A stretch of 64,000 bases of DNA from Verrucomicrobia bacterium S94 (GTDB lineage Bacteria > Verrucomicrobiota > Kiritimatiellia > Kiritimatiellales > Pontiellaceae). The stretch's first letter is position 1. Each line of letters starts with the position of its first letter. The translations under genes and the position numbers were made by a program. The DNA is taken from contig CP036201.1 of NCBI GenBank assembly GCA_004299845.1, positions 3,162,001 through 3,226,000 of the forward strand. Direction: 5' to 3'. Shown piece after piece: positions 17,787-26,994 of this stretch. The notes beneath the pieces are model-generated. The model saw nothing but the letters and a program-made list of their open reading frames with translations, did no database searches and was not told the DNA's origin.

Positions 17787-18721
17787 TCGCCCCGGTTTCA
17801 CCCGTCGTTCTCTGGTTCCTCGGCGGACTGTATCTCATACTCATCACAGCCAGCATCAGCATCCGCATTATCCGGCCGAAACTGACTCCGGCGTCCTATC
17901 ATGAGCTGTATCTCCGTATTCGCTCCTGGTGGATTATGATCACCGTTTTTTCCGTAGCCATTCTGCTTTCCCGGAGAGCCTCACTGATCTTTTTCGGATT
18001 CGTCAGCTTTCTGGCGCTGAAAGAATATTTTTCAATCATCCCCACCCGGCGCGCCGACCGCCGTGTACTCTTCTGGGCCTACCTCTGCATTCCGATCCAG
18101 TATTTTTTCGCTGCAAACGGACGCTACGGCATGTTTCTGGTCTTTATTCCGGTCTATGCCTTCCTTTTCATCCCGCTCCGTATGCTCACCATCGGAGAAA
18201 CCAAAGACTTCCACCGCGCGCTCAGCACCATCCACTGGGGCCTCATGACCACCGTCTTCAGCATCAGCCACATTGCATTTCTGCTCGTACTCAACCGCTT
18301 CAACACCGCCATAATCGGAGCCGGCCTGGTGCTTTTCCTTGTCGCTCTGACCCAATTCAATGATGTGGCCCAGTTCATGTGGGGAAAAACCTGCGGGAAA
18401 AGAAAAATTATGCCCAAAGTAAGCCCCAATAAAACCTGGGAAGGCTTTATCGGAGGCATCGGCTCCACCACCTTTCTCGGCACGCTGCTGGGTCCCGTAC
18501 TCACTCCGATGGACTGGAAATTTTCAATGGCTGCCGGACTGATTATCGGAATCGGCGGATTTATCGGCGACGTCACCGTCTCGGCCCTCAAACGGGATCT
18601 CGGGATTAAGGACACCGGAAGCATGCTGCCCGGCCACGGCGGTATCCTCGACCGTATCGACAGCTTAACGTACACCGCTCCGCTTTTCTTTCATTTCATC
18701 TTTTTCTTCTACTGCCGATGA
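17783..18721 (+). CDS. Phosphatidate cytidylyltransferase (CdsA-like)
   Basis: 312 aa, about eight TM helices. The CDS signature is at the C-terminus: KVSPNKTWEGFIGG, then GDVTVSALKRDLGIKDTGSMLPGHGGILDRIDS. It makes CDP-diacylglycerol from phosphatidate and CTP. The start is a GTG whose last bases overlap the upstream TGA (GTGA). Given its neighbours it may be the YnbB-like paralogue rather than the housekeeping enzyme. Confidence 0.92.
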   Translation: MIAPVSPVVLWFLGGLYLILITASISIRIIRPKLTPASYHELYLRIRSWWIMITVFSVAILLSRRASLIFFGFVSFLALKEYFSIIPTRRADRRVLFWAYLCIPIQYFFAANGRYGMFLVFIPVYAFLFIPLRMLTIGETKDFHRALSTIHWGLMTTVFSISHIAFLLVLNRFNTAIIGAGLVLFLVALTQFNDVAQFMWGKTCGKRKIMPKVSPNKTWEGFIGGIGSTTFLGTLLGPVLTPMDWKFSMAAGLIIGIGGFIGDVTVSALKRDLGIKDTGSMLPGHGGILDRIDSLTYTAPLFFHFIFFFYCR

Positions 18722-19362
18722 ACCAACCGCTGCGCACGCTCTATTTTCATCTGCTGGTCCGCCCGGTTATACACCTCTTTCTGGGGTTGAATGTCCGGCG
18801 CCGCGAAAATCTTCCGACATCCGGACCGGCGATCATTGTGGCCAACCACAACAGCCATCTCGACACCATGGTACTGATGTCATTACTCCCCCGCCATCAG
18901 CTCAGCAGCACACACCCGGTGGCCGCCATGGACTACTTCCTCAGAAACAGATTCCTCGCCTGGTTCGCCACCGAAATTATCGGCATCATCCCCCTTCAGC
19001 GTAAAGTAAAGATAGCTGCCGGACGGCATCCACTCGAAAAATGCTTCCACGCACTGGAAAAAAACGAAATTCTCATCCTTTTCCCCGAGGGCTCCCGCGG
19101 AGAACCCGAAGTTCTCTCCACATTCAAAAACGGGATTGCCCATCTGGCAGAACGCTATCCCGAAATCCCCGTTCACCCGGTCTTTATGCACGGTCTGGGA
19201 AAATCGCTACCCAAAGGCGAAGCCCTGCTGGTCCCGTTTATCTGCGACATCTTCATCGGCAGCCCCATTCAATGGCCGGGCAACCGCCATGAATTTCTCC
19301 GGAATCTGGATACCGCCATGAATCATCTGGCTTCAGAAGGAAAATTTCCACCATGGGAATAA
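18718..19362 (+). CDS. 1-acyl-glycerol-3-phosphate acyltransferase (PlsC family)
   Basis: 214 aa. Acyltransferase block I is NHNSHLDTM (HX4D) and block III FPEGSRGE. An N-terminal hydrophobic segment anchors it to the membrane. It transfers an acyl chain to lysophosphatidate or a similar acceptor. Overlaps of 4 nt upstream and 10 nt downstream make it part of the lipid operon. Confidence 0.92.
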   Translation: MNQPLRTLYFHLLVRPVIHLFLGLNVRRRENLPTSGPAIIVANHNSHLDTMVLMSLLPRHQLSSTHPVAAMDYFLRNRFLAWFATEIIGIIPLQRKVKIAAGRHPLEKCFHALEKNEILILFPEGSRGEPEVLSTFKNGIAHLAERYPEIPVHPVFMHGLGKSLPKGEALLVPFICDIFIGSPIQWPGNRHEFLRNLDTAMNHLASEGKFPPWE

Positions 19363-19892
19363 GAATTGCCGCTTTTATATGGGGACTCGCCGAAGCCACC
19401 CTGTTCTTCATCGTCCCTGATGTCTGGCTCAGTTACGCCGGCCGCGAAAAAATAAAAACGGGGCTCCATTCATGCCTCTTTGCTCTGATCGGGGCACTCA
19501 TCGGCGGCCTCATCATGTATCAATGGGGAAACCGGCACCCGGAATCCGCTTTCCGCGTACTGGAGAACATACCCGCCATCTCCCGAGCCCAGATCGAAAG
19601 CGCCGGCACAGAAATCCGGAACAACCGGTCCGCCGCAGTCATGCTGGCCCCGCTGAAAGGGGCTCCCTATAAAATCTACGCCGTTCAAGCCGGCCACCAG
19701 GCCATCCCGCTCAGTCAATTTATACTCATCACCATTCCCGCGCGCCTGATCCGGTTTATGCTGGTAACGGCCGCCATCCACTATGCCCTAAAAATTTTCA
19801 TGAGTAAAAAATCAGCCCGTGCCAGGCAATGGGCCTTCTGCACGGGCTGGACGCTCTTTTACGCCGGATACTTCTGCGTGATGGGCTTATAA
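19353..19892 (+). CDS. Small multi-spanning membrane protein, possibly YqaA/DedA-like
   Basis: 179 aa with about four hydrophobic helices (ATLFFIVPDVWLSY; CLFALIGALIGGLIMYQWG; FILITIPARLIRFMLVTAAI; WTLFYAGYFCVMGL). The layout and the GNRHPESAF / KGAPYKIYA loops resemble the DedA/SNARE-associated superfamily, but I cannot assign it firmly. It is the last gene of the lipid operon, overlapping plsC by 10 nt, so a membrane-lipid role such as lipid flipping is plausible. Confidence 0.6.
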   Translation: MGIRIAAFIWGLAEATLFFIVPDVWLSYAGREKIKTGLHSCLFALIGALIGGLIMYQWGNRHPESAFRVLENIPAISRAQIESAGTEIRNNRSAAVMLAPLKGAPYKIYAVQAGHQAIPLSQFILITIPARLIRFMLVTAAIHYALKIFMSKKSARARQWAFCTGWTLFYAGYFCVMGL

Positions 19893-19899
19893 TAACACG

Positions 19900-20469
19900 C
19901 TATTCCCCGGTCACCGCACTGTTCGTGGGAATAACCGTCGGCGCAACAATTTCAATCGGCTCATCAATGGCCACCGGGGCATTGGTGCTGCCTGTCCACC
20001 CTTCACTTTTCAACAGCTCAATGGCCTCCGATGCGCTCTCAACGATTTTTTCATAGTGAGCAATCATGACGCCTTCATAGAGCCGGTCGATTTCCATCAG
20101 CCGTTCTTTCGTCTCCTCATCACCCAGCGTATTCTGCGTCAGACGTTCATCCAGCTCCGCCACTTTCACAGTATTGGCCGCACTCATCACTTTCGAGGCC
20201 TCCGCAAACCCTTTGTTCACTTTCATCTGCCGGTTCATCTTCACCAGCTCCGCCTGAATCTTTTCCAGCAGCTCGGCATTCGCCTTCGCTTTTTCAAGGC
20301 TGGCCATGGCAGTCTGTTTCAGCACATCAATGGAGGCCTCATGCGAATCAAGCCGGTTGACATAGTGCTTCTGGTTGGCATCAATCATTTCCTGTACTTT
20401 TGACGTGCTGGCGCAGCCGCTCATCAGCACAGTTATCCCCAGCACAGCCGTAACAGTGGTCGTTTTCAT
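19900..20469 (-). CDS. Coiled-coil lipoprotein
   Basis: 189 aa. Signal peptide with the lipobox VLMSGC, mature Cys19, then an alanine/lysine-rich coiled coil at about 30-150 and a Pro/Thr/Val-rich tail. An outer-membrane or periplasmic structural lipoprotein is likely. It is convergent with the lipid operon and has its own AGGAGA-type ribosome site. No enzymatic motif is seen. Confidence 0.75.
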   Translation of the reverse strand: MKTTTVTAVLGITVLMSGCASTSKVQEMIDANQKHYVNRLDSHEASIDVLKQTAMASLEKAKANAELLEKIQAELVKMNRQMKVNKGFAEASKVMSAANTVKVAELDERLTQNTLGDEETKERLMEIDRLYEGVMIAHYEKIVESASEAIELLKSEGWTGSTNAPVAIDEPIEIVAPTVIPTNSAVTGE

Positions 20470-20620
20470 ATCTTTCTCCTGATTTTTACGCTCACCCTCT
20501 TTTCAGTCGACAACGTATGTTCAATTACAGGTCCGGTCAACCAGAACACGCAGATGATATAATCCGGAGGTTGCAAATTACCCGGTGTTCGCTACGCTCT
20601 TTTCAAGCTTTGGAAACCTC

Positions 20621-21004
20621 ATGAAAAACGAATTTGCCGTCCTGCCGAAATGGCTTATCAATCTGTTCCTCTGGATCGGACTCAGCGCCGGTATCGCCGT
20701 GCGCATGCTCATGATCCTCAACCGCTGGTATCCGCCCGCCGCCGTTTTCGTCTGGCGCTTCGCCATGGCCAGTTATTTTATCTTTTTCCTCTACCGCTAC
20801 ATCATCGGCCGCCGACGTCGAGGGATCGTGGTACGCCACCACCTTATCGATAAAATACGTGCAGCCGACGGACTCGACGAAACCACCCGCGAAGGCACCA
20901 TCTATATCCTCCGTTCCATCGTCCGCTCTAAAGAACTTTTCAACTACGCCTTCATCTGCATTCTCAGTCTGGCCGCCCTTGTGGTGGATTTTTTTGCCGA
21001 ATAA
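20621..21004 (+). CDS. Small membrane protein of unknown function
   Basis: 127 aa with three hydrophobic helices (WLINLFLWIGLSAGIAVRMLMIL; FVWRFAMASYFIFFLY; YAFICILSLAALVVDFF) and a basic loop GRRRRGIVVRHH. Not recognised. The ATG lies 5 nt after an imperfect TTTCAAGCTTTGGAA motif that recurs before other genes in the window. Confidence 0.65.
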   Translation: MKNEFAVLPKWLINLFLWIGLSAGIAVRMLMILNRWYPPAAVFVWRFAMASYFIFFLYRYIIGRRRRGIVVRHHLIDKIRAADGLDETTREGTIYILRSIVRSKELFNYAFICILSLAALVVDFFAE

Positions 21005-21115
21005 ACCGTTCACGTCCTCGAAACCCGGAAATTCCTTAATGAAGTACTTTTTTTGTACTTGATATATTCCCGGTACCCATTAGGTTATCTTCCACTTTCA
21101 ACAAAAGGATAAGCA

Positions 21116-21613
21116 ATGGCTTCAATTACTTTAAAAGGCAATCCCGTTAACACCGTAGGCGAACTCCCTGCCGCAGGCTCAGAGGCTCCGGCCTTCTCTG
21201 CCGTGAAAACCGACCTTTCCGAATGCGCACTCAGCGATCTTTCGGGAAAAAAGGTTGTACTCAACATATTCCCCAGCATCGACACCGGCGTATGCGCCAT
21301 GTCGACCACCAAATTCAATGCTGAAGCCGGCAAACTCGATAATACCGTTGTACTCTGTGTTTCGGTTGACCTCCCCTTCGCGCTCGGCCGCTTCTGCGGA
21401 GCAGAAGGTCTTGAGGATGTCATACCGGTATCAGTCTTCCGCAACCCCGAATTCGGGAACGGCTATGGCGTAACCATTCTGGACGGCCCCCTTAAAGGGC
21501 TCCTGTCGCGGGCTGTCGTGGTCATCGACGAAGCCGGAAAAGTCGTCTACACCGAACAGGTGCCCGAAATTACTCAGGAACCGAACTACGACGCCGCGCT
21601 GGCCGCACTTTAA
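21116..21613 (+). CDS. tpx: Thiol peroxidase, Tpx-type atypical 2-Cys peroxiredoxin
   Basis: 165 aa. Peroxidatic Cys60 in [11 protein letters not shown] and resolving Cys94 in RFCGAEG are both present, as is the family start [10 protein letters not shown]. It reduces hydroperoxides with thioredoxin in the cytoplasm (periplasmic in some species, but no signal peptide is seen here). Monocistronic: AAAGGATAA ribosome site, and strong terminator hairpins downstream. Confidence 0.95.
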   Translation: MASITLKGNPVNTVGELPAAGSEAPAFSAVKTDLSECALSDLSGKKVVLNIFPSIDTGVCAMSTTKFNAEAGKLDNTVVLCVSVDLPFALGRFCGAEGLEDVIPVSVFRNPEFGNGYGVTILDGPLKGLLSRAVVVIDEAGKVVYTEQVPEITQEPNYDAALAAL

Positions 21614-21645
21614 ACCGTTTTTCCCCGAAACAACCCACCCCATAA

Positions 21646-21682
21646 GAACGGATCGCCGAATTTCCCCTTTGGCGGTCCGTTC
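21646..21682 (+). terminator. Rho-independent terminator of tpx
   Basis: A 12-bp stem, GAACGGATCGCC paired with GGCGGTCCGTTC (one G-T pair), encloses a 13-nt loop and is followed by ACTTTTTC. Confidence 0.75.
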
Positions 21683-21712
21683 ACTTTTTCAAACCGGCAC
21701 AACCTTCATAAA

Positions 21713-21741
21713 AACGGCGCTCCCGTCATGGGAACGCCGTT
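21713..21741. terminator. Bidirectional terminator between tpx and hsp20
   Basis: AACGGCGCTCCC / GGGAACGCCGTT form a stem around GTCAT. CTCTTTTTG follows on the plus strand, and a TTTTT run follows on the minus strand, serving the convergent hsp20 gene. Confidence 0.7.
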
Positions 21742-21768
21742 CTCTTTTTGCAGGGTTAATGGTTAATG

Positions 21769-22212
21769 TTATTTCACTTCAATCTTCCGCGGTGCGGGTT
21801 TCACTGCTTCCGGTTTTTTCGGGAGATTCAGCGTCAGCACACCGTTTTCATAATGAGCCTTGATCGCTTCCTGATCCACGGAATCCGGCAGCTGGAACTT
21901 CCGCTCAAACGAACCGTACTGACGGGTGCAGTAGAGATAGTTTTTCTCTTCGGTCTTTTCTTCAGCTTTCTTTTCGCCCTTCACCGTCAGGACATCGTTG
22001 TCCACCACAATTTCAATCTGCTCTTTTCCGATGCCCGGAAGTTCGGTCACCACGGAAAAAGCATCATCCATTTCCACAATTTCGAACTGCGGAGACAGGC
22101 TGTTTTCAACGGCCGGCAGGCTGCGCGCGGAATCTCCGAAAAAGGATTCGAAGATATGCGCGAAGGGATCAGCGTATACAATGCTGCTGTTTCTTTTTAC
22201 TGGATGGAACAT
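21769..22212 (-). CDS. Hsp20/alpha-crystallin small heat-shock protein
   Basis: 147 aa. It contains the alpha-crystallin domain ending in the conserved ENGVLTLNLPKKPEA (A/G-x-x-x-GVLtl) and the start DDAFSVVTELPGIGKEQIEI, with a C-terminal IEV tail for oligomer contacts. It is an ATP-independent holdase. The ribosome site is AGGAGG. No CIRCE element is visible upstream, so the regulation is unclear. Confidence 0.93.
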   Translation of the reverse strand: MFHPVKRNSSIVYADPFAHIFESFFGDSARSLPAVENSLSPQFEIVEMDDAFSVVTELPGIGKEQIEIVVDNDVLTVKGEKKAEEKTEEKNYLYCTRQYGSFERKFQLPDSVDQEAIKAHYENGVLTLNLPKKPEAVKPAPRKIEVK

Positions 22213-22503
22213 GACATACCTCCTGTTGTTATTGATGTTAAGTTCGTTCAGTAATCGCCTCCCCTTATTGCAACGCCCGTGCCACCGTCATAACCCCTTC
22301 ATTTGCAACGATCAGAAAATTACACACCTTGAAACCTGCGTCATCAGCGCCCGGTTGGAAGGCACAGGTGGGACAATATGTTCACAGAAAGGAACCGGTA
22401 ACCGGATAACTTTTTATAAACCGAAACTTACACCGAAAAAAAACATGATTATCCGTGTTCAACAGAAACTCCTCCATTATTTTAACCACCTTAAGGAGCG
22501 CGA

Positions 22504-22956
22504 ATGACACGTTGTAAACACTGCAAAACCAAGACCGATCTGATCGATAACCGGTGCCCCTGTTGCGGAATTGAAGCCGGGAAAAACCCGGCGGATCTCA
22601 CAAAAGCGGAAAAACGCGTGCTCTTTCATGCCCTCGGCATTCGGGCCGCTGCTATCGCGCATGTGTTTGCCGCAGGAGTTATTCTCTTTCAGATACCGCA
22701 CTTCCCTTCTCCGGCGGTAATTGCGGTCCTGGTGATTATAAATGCCGGCCTGGCCTATGGCCTGTTACGCTTCTCACTCGCAGCCTACAGAGCAGCTGTC
22801 GTCTACTACTTTATGTTCGGCATGGTGAATGTCGTATCCATCCAGCGCGGCCCGGAACATCTCGGCGGACTGCTGCTCTGTCTGCTTGCGCTTTACCTCA
22901 TCGGCAACAGAACCTCGAAAGCCATTTTTGAGCGACAGCTTCCCGAAACATTATAG
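22504..22956 (+). CDS. Zinc-ribbon membrane protein of unknown function
   Basis: 150 aa. The N-terminal treble of CKHC and CPCC (two CxxC knuckles, residues about 4-21) is followed by four hydrophobic helices (AIAHVFAAGVILFQI; AVIAVLVIINAGLAYGLL; AVVYYFMFGMVNVV; LLLCLLALYLIG). The ribosome site is TAAGGAG. The architecture is common among small bacterial membrane proteins without known function. Upstream, 22213-22503 has no gene. Confidence 0.7.
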   Translation: MTRCKHCKTKTDLIDNRCPCCGIEAGKNPADLTKAEKRVLFHALGIRAAAIAHVFAAGVILFQIPHFPSPAVIAVLVIINAGLAYGLLRFSLAAYRAAVVYYFMFGMVNVVSIQRGPEHLGGLLLCLLALYLIGNRTSKAIFERQLPETL

Positions 22957-22960
22957 TGTA

Positions 22961-23467
22961 TTAAAACCTACGGCTGTCATACGCCCAGTGCAGTAAAGCC
23001 TGCCGTTGACGCGGACGACAGGAGAAATCACCGCGCGGACAGTTTTTCACCAGTTGGCCGATATGGCGGGTCATATTTCTCCAGCGTTTGATCTGCCGGT
23101 CATCGTCAGCGTGCCGACGACCCATATAGTAGCGGCAGTACCACTGAAACCAGCCCCGCGGATCATCGGGATGAATCCAGTCCTTTTCAAGCCAGTAAGA
23201 CAGCGGCTTAGAGGCATTCACCCCGAAAAAATTCAGTTTCGGATCGTGCCGCTCCGGACAGAGCTTTGCGTTTCTGAACCAGTCATCCGGAAATTCCGCC
23301 CGGCAATCAGTCATATATTTCCCGCCGAAAATCCCCATCGCCAGCAGTTCCTTCGGTGAAAGCTCAGGATCAAAATCCGCCCGGAAATTTTCCCCGACCG
23401 GTTCGCTCAGCAGATAACGGTAATCGCGCTGCATCCGGTCGTTCACAATAACTTCTTTTGCTTTCAT
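22961..23467 (-). CDS. Conserved hypothetical protein rich in aromatic and basic residues
   Basis: 168 aa from the ATG at 23467. Not functionally recognised, but it has the look of a conserved family, with GIFGGKYMTDCRAEFPDDWF, DDPRGWFQWYCRYYMGRR and CRPRQRQALLHWAYDSRRF. Soluble; many Trp, Tyr, Arg and four Cys suggest nucleic-acid or metal binding, which is only a guess. It lies between a membrane-protein gene and the gltA terminator. Confidence 0.65.
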   Translation of the reverse strand: MKAKEVIVNDRMQRDYRYLLSEPVGENFRADFDPELSPKELLAMGIFGGKYMTDCRAEFPDDWFRNAKLCPERHDPKLNFFGVNASKPLSYWLEKDWIHPDDPRGWFQWYCRYYMGRRHADDDRQIKRWRNMTRHIGQLVKNCPRGDFSCRPRQRQALLHWAYDSRRF

Positions 23468-23492
23468 AGCCCTGACCGGCACTTCCCCATAC

Positions 23493-23515
23493 AAAAAAGG
23501 CGGCCATTGACCGCC
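23493..23515 (-). terminator. Terminator downstream of gltA
   Basis: Read on the minus strand, GGGCGGTCAATGGCCGCC forms a GGCGG/CCGCC hairpin followed by TTTTTT. It closes the sdh-suc-gltA transcript. Confidence 0.7.
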
Positions 23516-23541
23516 CTTTCCCAAGGATGGGAATCCGGAAT

Positions 23542-24831
23542 TTACCGTTCTTCAACCGGAACATACTTCTGCTGGGTCTCTCCGGTATAGACCTGACGCG
23601 GCCGGCTGATACGCAGACTCTGCACATGCATTTCACGCCAGTGCGAAACCCAGCCCGGCATACGGCCGATAGCAAACAGTACCGTAAACATATTCACCGG
23701 AATTCCAATCGCCCGCAGCAGAATACCACTGTAAAAGTCCACGTTCGGATAAAGATTCCGCTCAATGAAATAATCTTCAGAACGGGCCATTTCTTCGAGC
23801 TCATAGGCAATATCCAGCAACGGATCCTGAATATTCAGCGCTTTCAGCACATTATCCACCTGTCCCTTCAGAATCTTTGCCCGGGGATCGAAACTCTTGT
23901 ATACCCGATGACCGAAACCCATCAGTTTTTCCGGCGAGTTTTTATCTTTCGCCTTTTCCACAAAATCATGCGGACTGATGCCCTCGTCGTGAATCCGGGT
24001 AAGCATTTTGATGACTTCGCAGTTGGCTCCTCCGTGCAGCGGCCCCCAGAGAGCACCGACCCCGGCAGATACCGCACTGAAAAGACTGGCATGGGACGAA
24101 CCGACCATACGCACTGTGGACGTGGAACAGTTCTGCTCATGGTCCGCATGCAGAATCAGGAAGAGATCCAGCGCACGTTCCACATCCGGATGCACTTCAT
24201 ACATATTAAACGTTTCGGAAAACATCATATGCAGAAAGTTCGCACTGTAGCTCAGGTCCGGCCGCGGCGGCATAAACGGTTTTCCGATCGAGGTCCGGTA
24301 GGCCCACGCCGCAATTGCACGGACTTTGGAGATAATTTTGGTCGCCGGAAGTTCAAAAGCCGGGCCTTCTGTTGCAGTGGTCAGTAAATCGGTATTGTAG
24401 CAGGAAAGCACATTCAGCATAGCGGAAAGCACCGCCATCGGCGGCGCATTATCCGGAAAGCCGTCAAAATGACCTTTCATACCATAGTGCAGCGTAGCCT
24501 CCGAACCGATACCGGCTTCGAACTTATCCAGCTCCTCCCGGGTCGGAAGATGCCCGTAAAGCACTAAAAAAGCCGTCTCCATAAAGGTCGACTTTTCCGC
24601 AAGCTCCTCAATCGCATAACCCCGATATTTCAGAATGCCTTTTTCACCGTTAATAAACGTGATTTCAGAAGTACACGACCCGGTGTTGCCGAACCCTGGG
24701 TCCAGGGTAATCATGCCGGTTTTGGCCCGCAGAGATGTAATATCGATACCGACTTCATTTTCCGTTCCGATAATCGTATCGAGTTCGATTTTTTTACCGT
24801 CATACTCAAGGGTTGCTTTTTTATCGCTCAT
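23542..24831 (-). CDS. gltA: Citrate synthase
   Basis: 429 aa, type-II (hexameric) length. Active-site motifs are LHADHEQNCSTSTVRMVGS, GPLHGGANCEVIKML and MGFGHRVYKSFDPRAKIL; the N-terminal domain has the expected DPGFGNTGSCTSEITFI. It condenses acetyl-CoA with oxaloacetate. It is the last gene of the minus-strand TCA operon, 21 bp after sucD. Confidence 0.97.
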   Translation of the reverse strand: MSDKKATLEYDGKKIELDTIIGTENEVGIDITSLRAKTGMITLDPGFGNTGSCTSEITFINGEKGILKYRGYAIEELAEKSTFMETAFLVLYGHLPTREELDKFEAGIGSEATLHYGMKGHFDGFPDNAPPMAVLSAMLNVLSCYNTDLLTTATEGPAFELPATKIISKVRAIAAWAYRTSIGKPFMPPRPDLSYSANFLHMMFSETFNMYEVHPDVERALDLFLILHADHEQNCSTSTVRMVGSSHASLFSAVSAGVGALWGPLHGGANCEVIKMLTRIHDEGISPHDFVEKAKDKNSPEKLMGFGHRVYKSFDPRAKILKGQVDNVLKALNIQDPLLDIAYELEEMARSEDYFIERNLYPNVDFYSGILLRAIGIPVNMFTVLFAIGRMPGWVSHWREMHVQSLRISRPRQVYTGETQQKYVPVEER

Positions 24832-24852
24832 ATCTCTTTTTCTCCTGCTCGC

Positions 24853-25731
24853 TTAATTTATCAGGGCCTCTTTCACCATACGGCCGATGTCGGCGGGCGA
24901 TTCTACCACACGGATTCCGCATTCGGCCATCAACTTCTTCTTAGCCGCCGCCGATTCATCCGCACCGGAAACAATAGCGCCGGCGTGCCCCATCCGGCGG
25001 CCGGGCGGTGCCGTCTGGCCGGCAATAAACCCAACGACCGGCTTGGAAACATGCTCTTTCGCATACTGCGCCGCTTCAATTTCCATCGATCCGCCGATTT
25101 CCCCAATCATCACAATGGCCTCGGTTTCCGGATCGTTCTCAAACATTTCGAGCAGATCCTTCATGGTTGTTCCAATGATCGGATCGCCGCCGATCCCGAT
25201 GCAGGTGGACTGCCCCAGCCCCTGCTGAACCAGCTGATCCACCGCCTCATATGTCAGCGTGCCGGACTTTGAAATCACGCCCACCGTTCCCTTCCGGGCA
25301 ATAAAACCGGGCATGATGCCGACCTTGGCCCCTTCGGGAGTCAGAATCCCCGGGCAGTTCGGACCAATGAAACGGGACCCGGTTTTTTCCACAAACGCCT
25401 TCACCTCAACCATCTGAGCCACCGGAATACCTTCGGTAATACAGACAATCAGCTCAATACCGGATGCGGCAGCTTCCATAATCGCATCCGCCGCGAACGG
25501 CGGCGGAACAAAAATCAGGGAAACATCTGCACCGGTTGCTTTCCGCGCCTCCGCACAGGTATTGAAAACCGGAACCCTACCGTCGAGTGCGGTCCGGCCG
25601 CCTTTTCCCGGCGTTACACCGCCGACCACGTTATTTCCGTATTCAAGACATTGCCCCGCATGAAACGAACCTTCCGACCCGGTGATGCCCTGCACGATGA
25701 TCTTTGAATCTTTATCTACTAAAATCGCCAT
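24853..25731 (-). CDS. sucD: Succinyl-CoA synthetase alpha subunit
   Basis: 292 aa. N-terminal CoA-binding domain ([20 protein letters not shown]), phospho-His region [18 protein letters not shown] and the [19 protein letters not shown] loop. It couples succinyl-CoA to nucleotide triphosphate together with SucC, encoded 38 bp upstream. Confidence 0.97.
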   Translation of the reverse strand: MAILVDKDSKIIVQGITGSEGSFHAGQCLEYGNNVVGGVTPGKGGRTALDGRVPVFNTCAEARKATGADVSLIFVPPPFAADAIMEAAASGIELIVCITEGIPVAQMVEVKAFVEKTGSRFIGPNCPGILTPEGAKVGIMPGFIARKGTVGVISKSGTLTYEAVDQLVQQGLGQSTCIGIGGDPIIGTTMKDLLEMFENDPETEAIVMIGEIGGSMEIEAAQYAKEHVSKPVVGFIAGQTAPPGRRMGHAGAIVSGADESAAAKKKLMAECGIRVVESPADIGRMVKEALIN

Positions 25732-25768
25732 AATTCAGTCCTATTTAAAACCGCAAAAAACACACCGC

Positions 25769-26944
25769 TCAGAGCCCGGCAGCCTCGACCACTTTCACCG
25801 CCGCATCTTCAAAATTATCCGCAGAAATCAGATCAACCCCGGAACCGGCCAACAGCTCTTTCGCCACATCCGCATTGGTGCCCGCCAGACGAACCACCAC
25901 CGGAACATTCAGATTGAGATCTTTTACGGCTTCGATAATCCCGTTGGCAATACGGTCACAGCGGACAATTCCGCCGAAAATATTAATCAGAACCGCTTTT
26001 ACATTCGGGTCGGAAAGAATAATACGGAATCCGTTTTTAACAGTTTCCACATTTGCACCGCCGCCGACATCCAGAAAATTGGCCGGCGAACCGCCCCGCT
26101 GTTTAATGATGTCCATCGTGGCCATGGCCAGACCGGCGCCGTTCACCATGCATCCGACGTTTCCGTCGAGTTTAATATAGTTCAGGTGATATTTCCCGGC
26201 TTCAACTTCGGCCGGATCCTCTTCATCAAGATCGCGCATCGCCTCCACATCCGGGTGCAGATACAGCGCATTGTCATCGAAATTAATTTTTGCATCAAGG
26301 GCAACCAGATCGCCGTCCGGCGTTGTAATCAGTGGATTGATTTCGACAATGGAGCAATCCAGATCGCGGTAGAGTCTGTACAGATTCTGAAAAATACCGG
26401 CTGCCTGTTTTGCCGCCGGCCCCTCAAGACCCAGCGCCAGCACAAGATTGCGGGCCTGGAAAGGACGCAGACCAAATCCCGGCCGCACGGTTTCCTTCAC
26501 AATTTTTTCAGGAGAGGTTTTCGCAACCTCTTCGATTTCCACGCCCCCTTCGGTAGAGACCATGAAGACATCCATACCGCTTGCACGGTCGAGCGTAATG
26601 GCCACATAAAACAGCCGGTCCATATCGAACCCCTGCGCAACCATCACTTTTTTAACCGGCTGCCCTTCGGCTCCGGTCTGGGGCGTGACCAGCGTCATTC
26701 CCAGGATGTTTCTGATGTTTTCAAGCGCACTTTCGCGATCGGGCGAAAATTTAACCCCGCCGCCTTTTCCACGTCCGCCGGCATGAATCTGGGCTTTAAT
26801 TGCAAACGTTGACGCACCGAATTCGGTGCTGACCTGATCCAGTGCGGATTCCGCCTGCGACAGATCTTCAATCGTTACGCCGTCCTGTATCGGAATGTCG
26901 TATTTTTTCAGGAGCTGTTTCGCCTGAAACTCATGTATCTTCAT
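25769..26944 (-). CDS. sucC: Succinyl-CoA synthetase beta subunit
   Basis: 391 aa. ATP-grasp domain from MKIHEFQAKQLLKKYDIPI through IVEINPLITTPDGDLVALDAKINFDDNAL, and a C-terminal CoA-ligase domain with NIFGGIVRCDRIANGI. It binds the nucleotide and succinate. It is followed immediately by sucD and preceded by sdhB with a gap of 50 bp. Confidence 0.97.
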   Translation of the reverse strand: MKIHEFQAKQLLKKYDIPIQDGVTIEDLSQAESALDQVSTEFGASTFAIKAQIHAGGRGKGGGVKFSPDRESALENIRNILGMTLVTPQTGAEGQPVKKVMVAQGFDMDRLFYVAITLDRASGMDVFMVSTEGGVEIEEVAKTSPEKIVKETVRPGFGLRPFQARNLVLALGLEGPAAKQAAGIFQNLYRLYRDLDCSIVEINPLITTPDGDLVALDAKINFDDNALYLHPDVEAMRDLDEEDPAEVEAGKYHLNYIKLDGNVGCMVNGAGLAMATMDIIKQRGGSPANFLDVGGGANVETVKNGFRIILSDPNVKAVLINIFGGIVRCDRIANGIIEAVKDLNLNVPVVVRLAGTNADVAKELLAGSGVDLISADNFEDAAVKVVEAAGL

Positions 26945-26994
26945 AGTACCCTTTCCTTAATGGAATGGGGGCGACCATCAGCCGCCCCCGTCCT

